From the NCBI RefSeq assembly GCF_900155475.1, contig NZ_FXAM01000001.1, positions 3,110,881-3,174,880 on the forward strand: 64,000 nucleotides of DNA. Reading direction: 5' to 3'. The translations under genes and the position numbers were made by a program. The notes below the pieces were generated by a model. That model was not told the origin of the DNA and did not search any database. It saw nothing but the letters and a program-made list of their open reading frames with translations. Positions 63,557-64,000 of the stretch are shown in pieces; the first letter of the stretch is position 1; each line of letters starts with the position of its first letter. The DNA is from Methylomagnum ishizawai. GTDB lineage: Bacteria; Pseudomonadota; Gammaproteobacteria; Methylococcales; Methylococcaceae.

Positions 63557-64000
63557 TCAACTGTTCTCCAATACCAACTTGCCGATATGGCGGCCGCTTT
63601 CCAATAAATGATGGGTTTCCGAGGCGTCGGCCAAGGGGAAGGCACCGTGGATCACAGGCTTGATCTTCCCGGCTTTCAACAAGGGCCAGACCTGGGATTT
63701 CAGCGCGGAAGCCAGCGCGGCCTTCTCGGCGAGGCTGCGCGGACGCAGGGTGGAACCGGCCAGGGTCAGGCGCTTGAGCAGGATCGGCAACAGGTTGATT
63801 TCGGTCTTGGGACCGCCCTGCACCGCGATCAAGGCCAAGCGCCCGCCGGGGGCCAAGCATTCGAGGTTGCGCTGTAGATAGGGACCGCCCACCATGTCGA
63901 GGATCAAGTCCACGCCTTGGCCCCCGGTATATTCGCGGATGGCCTCGACGAAATCCTGCTGGCCGTAGTCGATGGCCCGCGCCCCGAGTTGCTCGCAGAA
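63557..64000 (-). CDS. Zinc-type quinone oxidoreductase (partial)
   Basis: The C-terminal 147 residues of an NAD(P)H:quinone oxidoreductase-type medium-chain dehydrogenase, cut at the window end. The visible part includes the cofactor-domain stretch VDLILDMVGGPYLQRNLECL and LVSLAPGGRLALIAVQGG-type strand, and the family tail LLESGRHIGKLVLEN. It resembles the PIG3-type subgroup. The start and the zinc or catalytic residues lie outside the window. Confidence 0.85.
   Translation of the reverse strand, partial: FCEQLGARAIDYGQQDFVEAIREYTGGQGVDLILDMVGGPYLQRNLECLAPGGRLALIAVQGGPKTEINLLPILLKRLTLAGSTLRPRSLAEKAALASALKSQVWPLLKAGKIKPVIHGAFPLADASETHHLLESGRHIGKLVLENS

Overview
The window is GC-rich chromosomal DNA from a bacterium, almost certainly a gammaproteobacterium. 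The evidence is conserved gene order: rsmI / lpoA-yraN-diaA, xseB-ispA-dxs, rpoZ-spoT-ridA and tpiA-secG-tRNA-Leu. A methanotroph-like lineage (Methylococcaceae or relatives) would fit the composition and gene set, but no methane-oxidation gene is present, so that is only a guess. I see no phage, insertion sequence, CRISPR array or rRNA. Most of the window is housekeeping. The accessory interest lies at about 19.5-36.3 kb and 58.8-61.6 kb.

Layout. 1-7.1 kb, all on the minus strand: the start of an NhaD-type Na+/H+ antiporter, then secF, secD, yajC, tgt, tRNA-Leu(GAG), secG and tpiA. 7.6-13.4 kb: a small membrane protein, queG, a DUF2845 protein, an orphan soxZ, a secreted protein, and a DUF2760-Hsp70 pair with overlapping ends. 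13.5-18.8 kb: a GlcD-type FAD oxidase and the diaA-yraN-lpoA cluster divergent from rsmI. 19.2-36.3 kb is a signalling island. It holds a 1,535-residue membrane hybrid kinase with two solute-binding sensor modules, a convergent 2,809-residue soluble hybrid kinase (4 CBS, 10 PAS, 3 GAF, 2 receiver, 1 HPt), an HD-GYP response regulator, a STAS-like protein, and a cNMP-binding/HDOD protein.

36.3-46.1 kb: an acyl-CoA ligase, a glycine-zipper lipoprotein, a UbiH/UbiF-type hydroxylase, a Spy-like periplasmic protein divergent from an OmpR-type two-component system, a lipoprotein, NUDIX enzymes (including RppH), TusA, a HAD phosphatase and CpdA. 46.3-50 kb: apt, dxs, ispA and xseB. 50.5-53.7 kb: a zinc-ribbon/RelE-like protein, a radical SAM protein, an M20 peptidase and RidA. 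53.7-58.7 kb: spoT, rpoZ, a cyclic-nucleotide-binding protein, pgk and a thioredoxin-fold protein. 58.8-64 kb: a decayed VOC-family gene, a Uma2 protein, a REPIN-like palindrome, an unclassified P-loop ATPase, a membrane protein, ppnP, a Sel1 protein with a lysine/proline-rich tail, and a quinone oxidoreductase cut by the window end.

The most unusual features are the two giant paralogous kinases. They face each other and share a 121-nt near-identical inverted segment in their receiver domains. The soluble one sits just downstream of an HD-GYP (c-di-GMP hydrolase) regulator. Other points worth a look are a tandem GATAC operator ahead of the OmpR-type regulator, the orphan ATPase, recurring GGCGGGAT intergenic hairpins, and soxZ without soxY.
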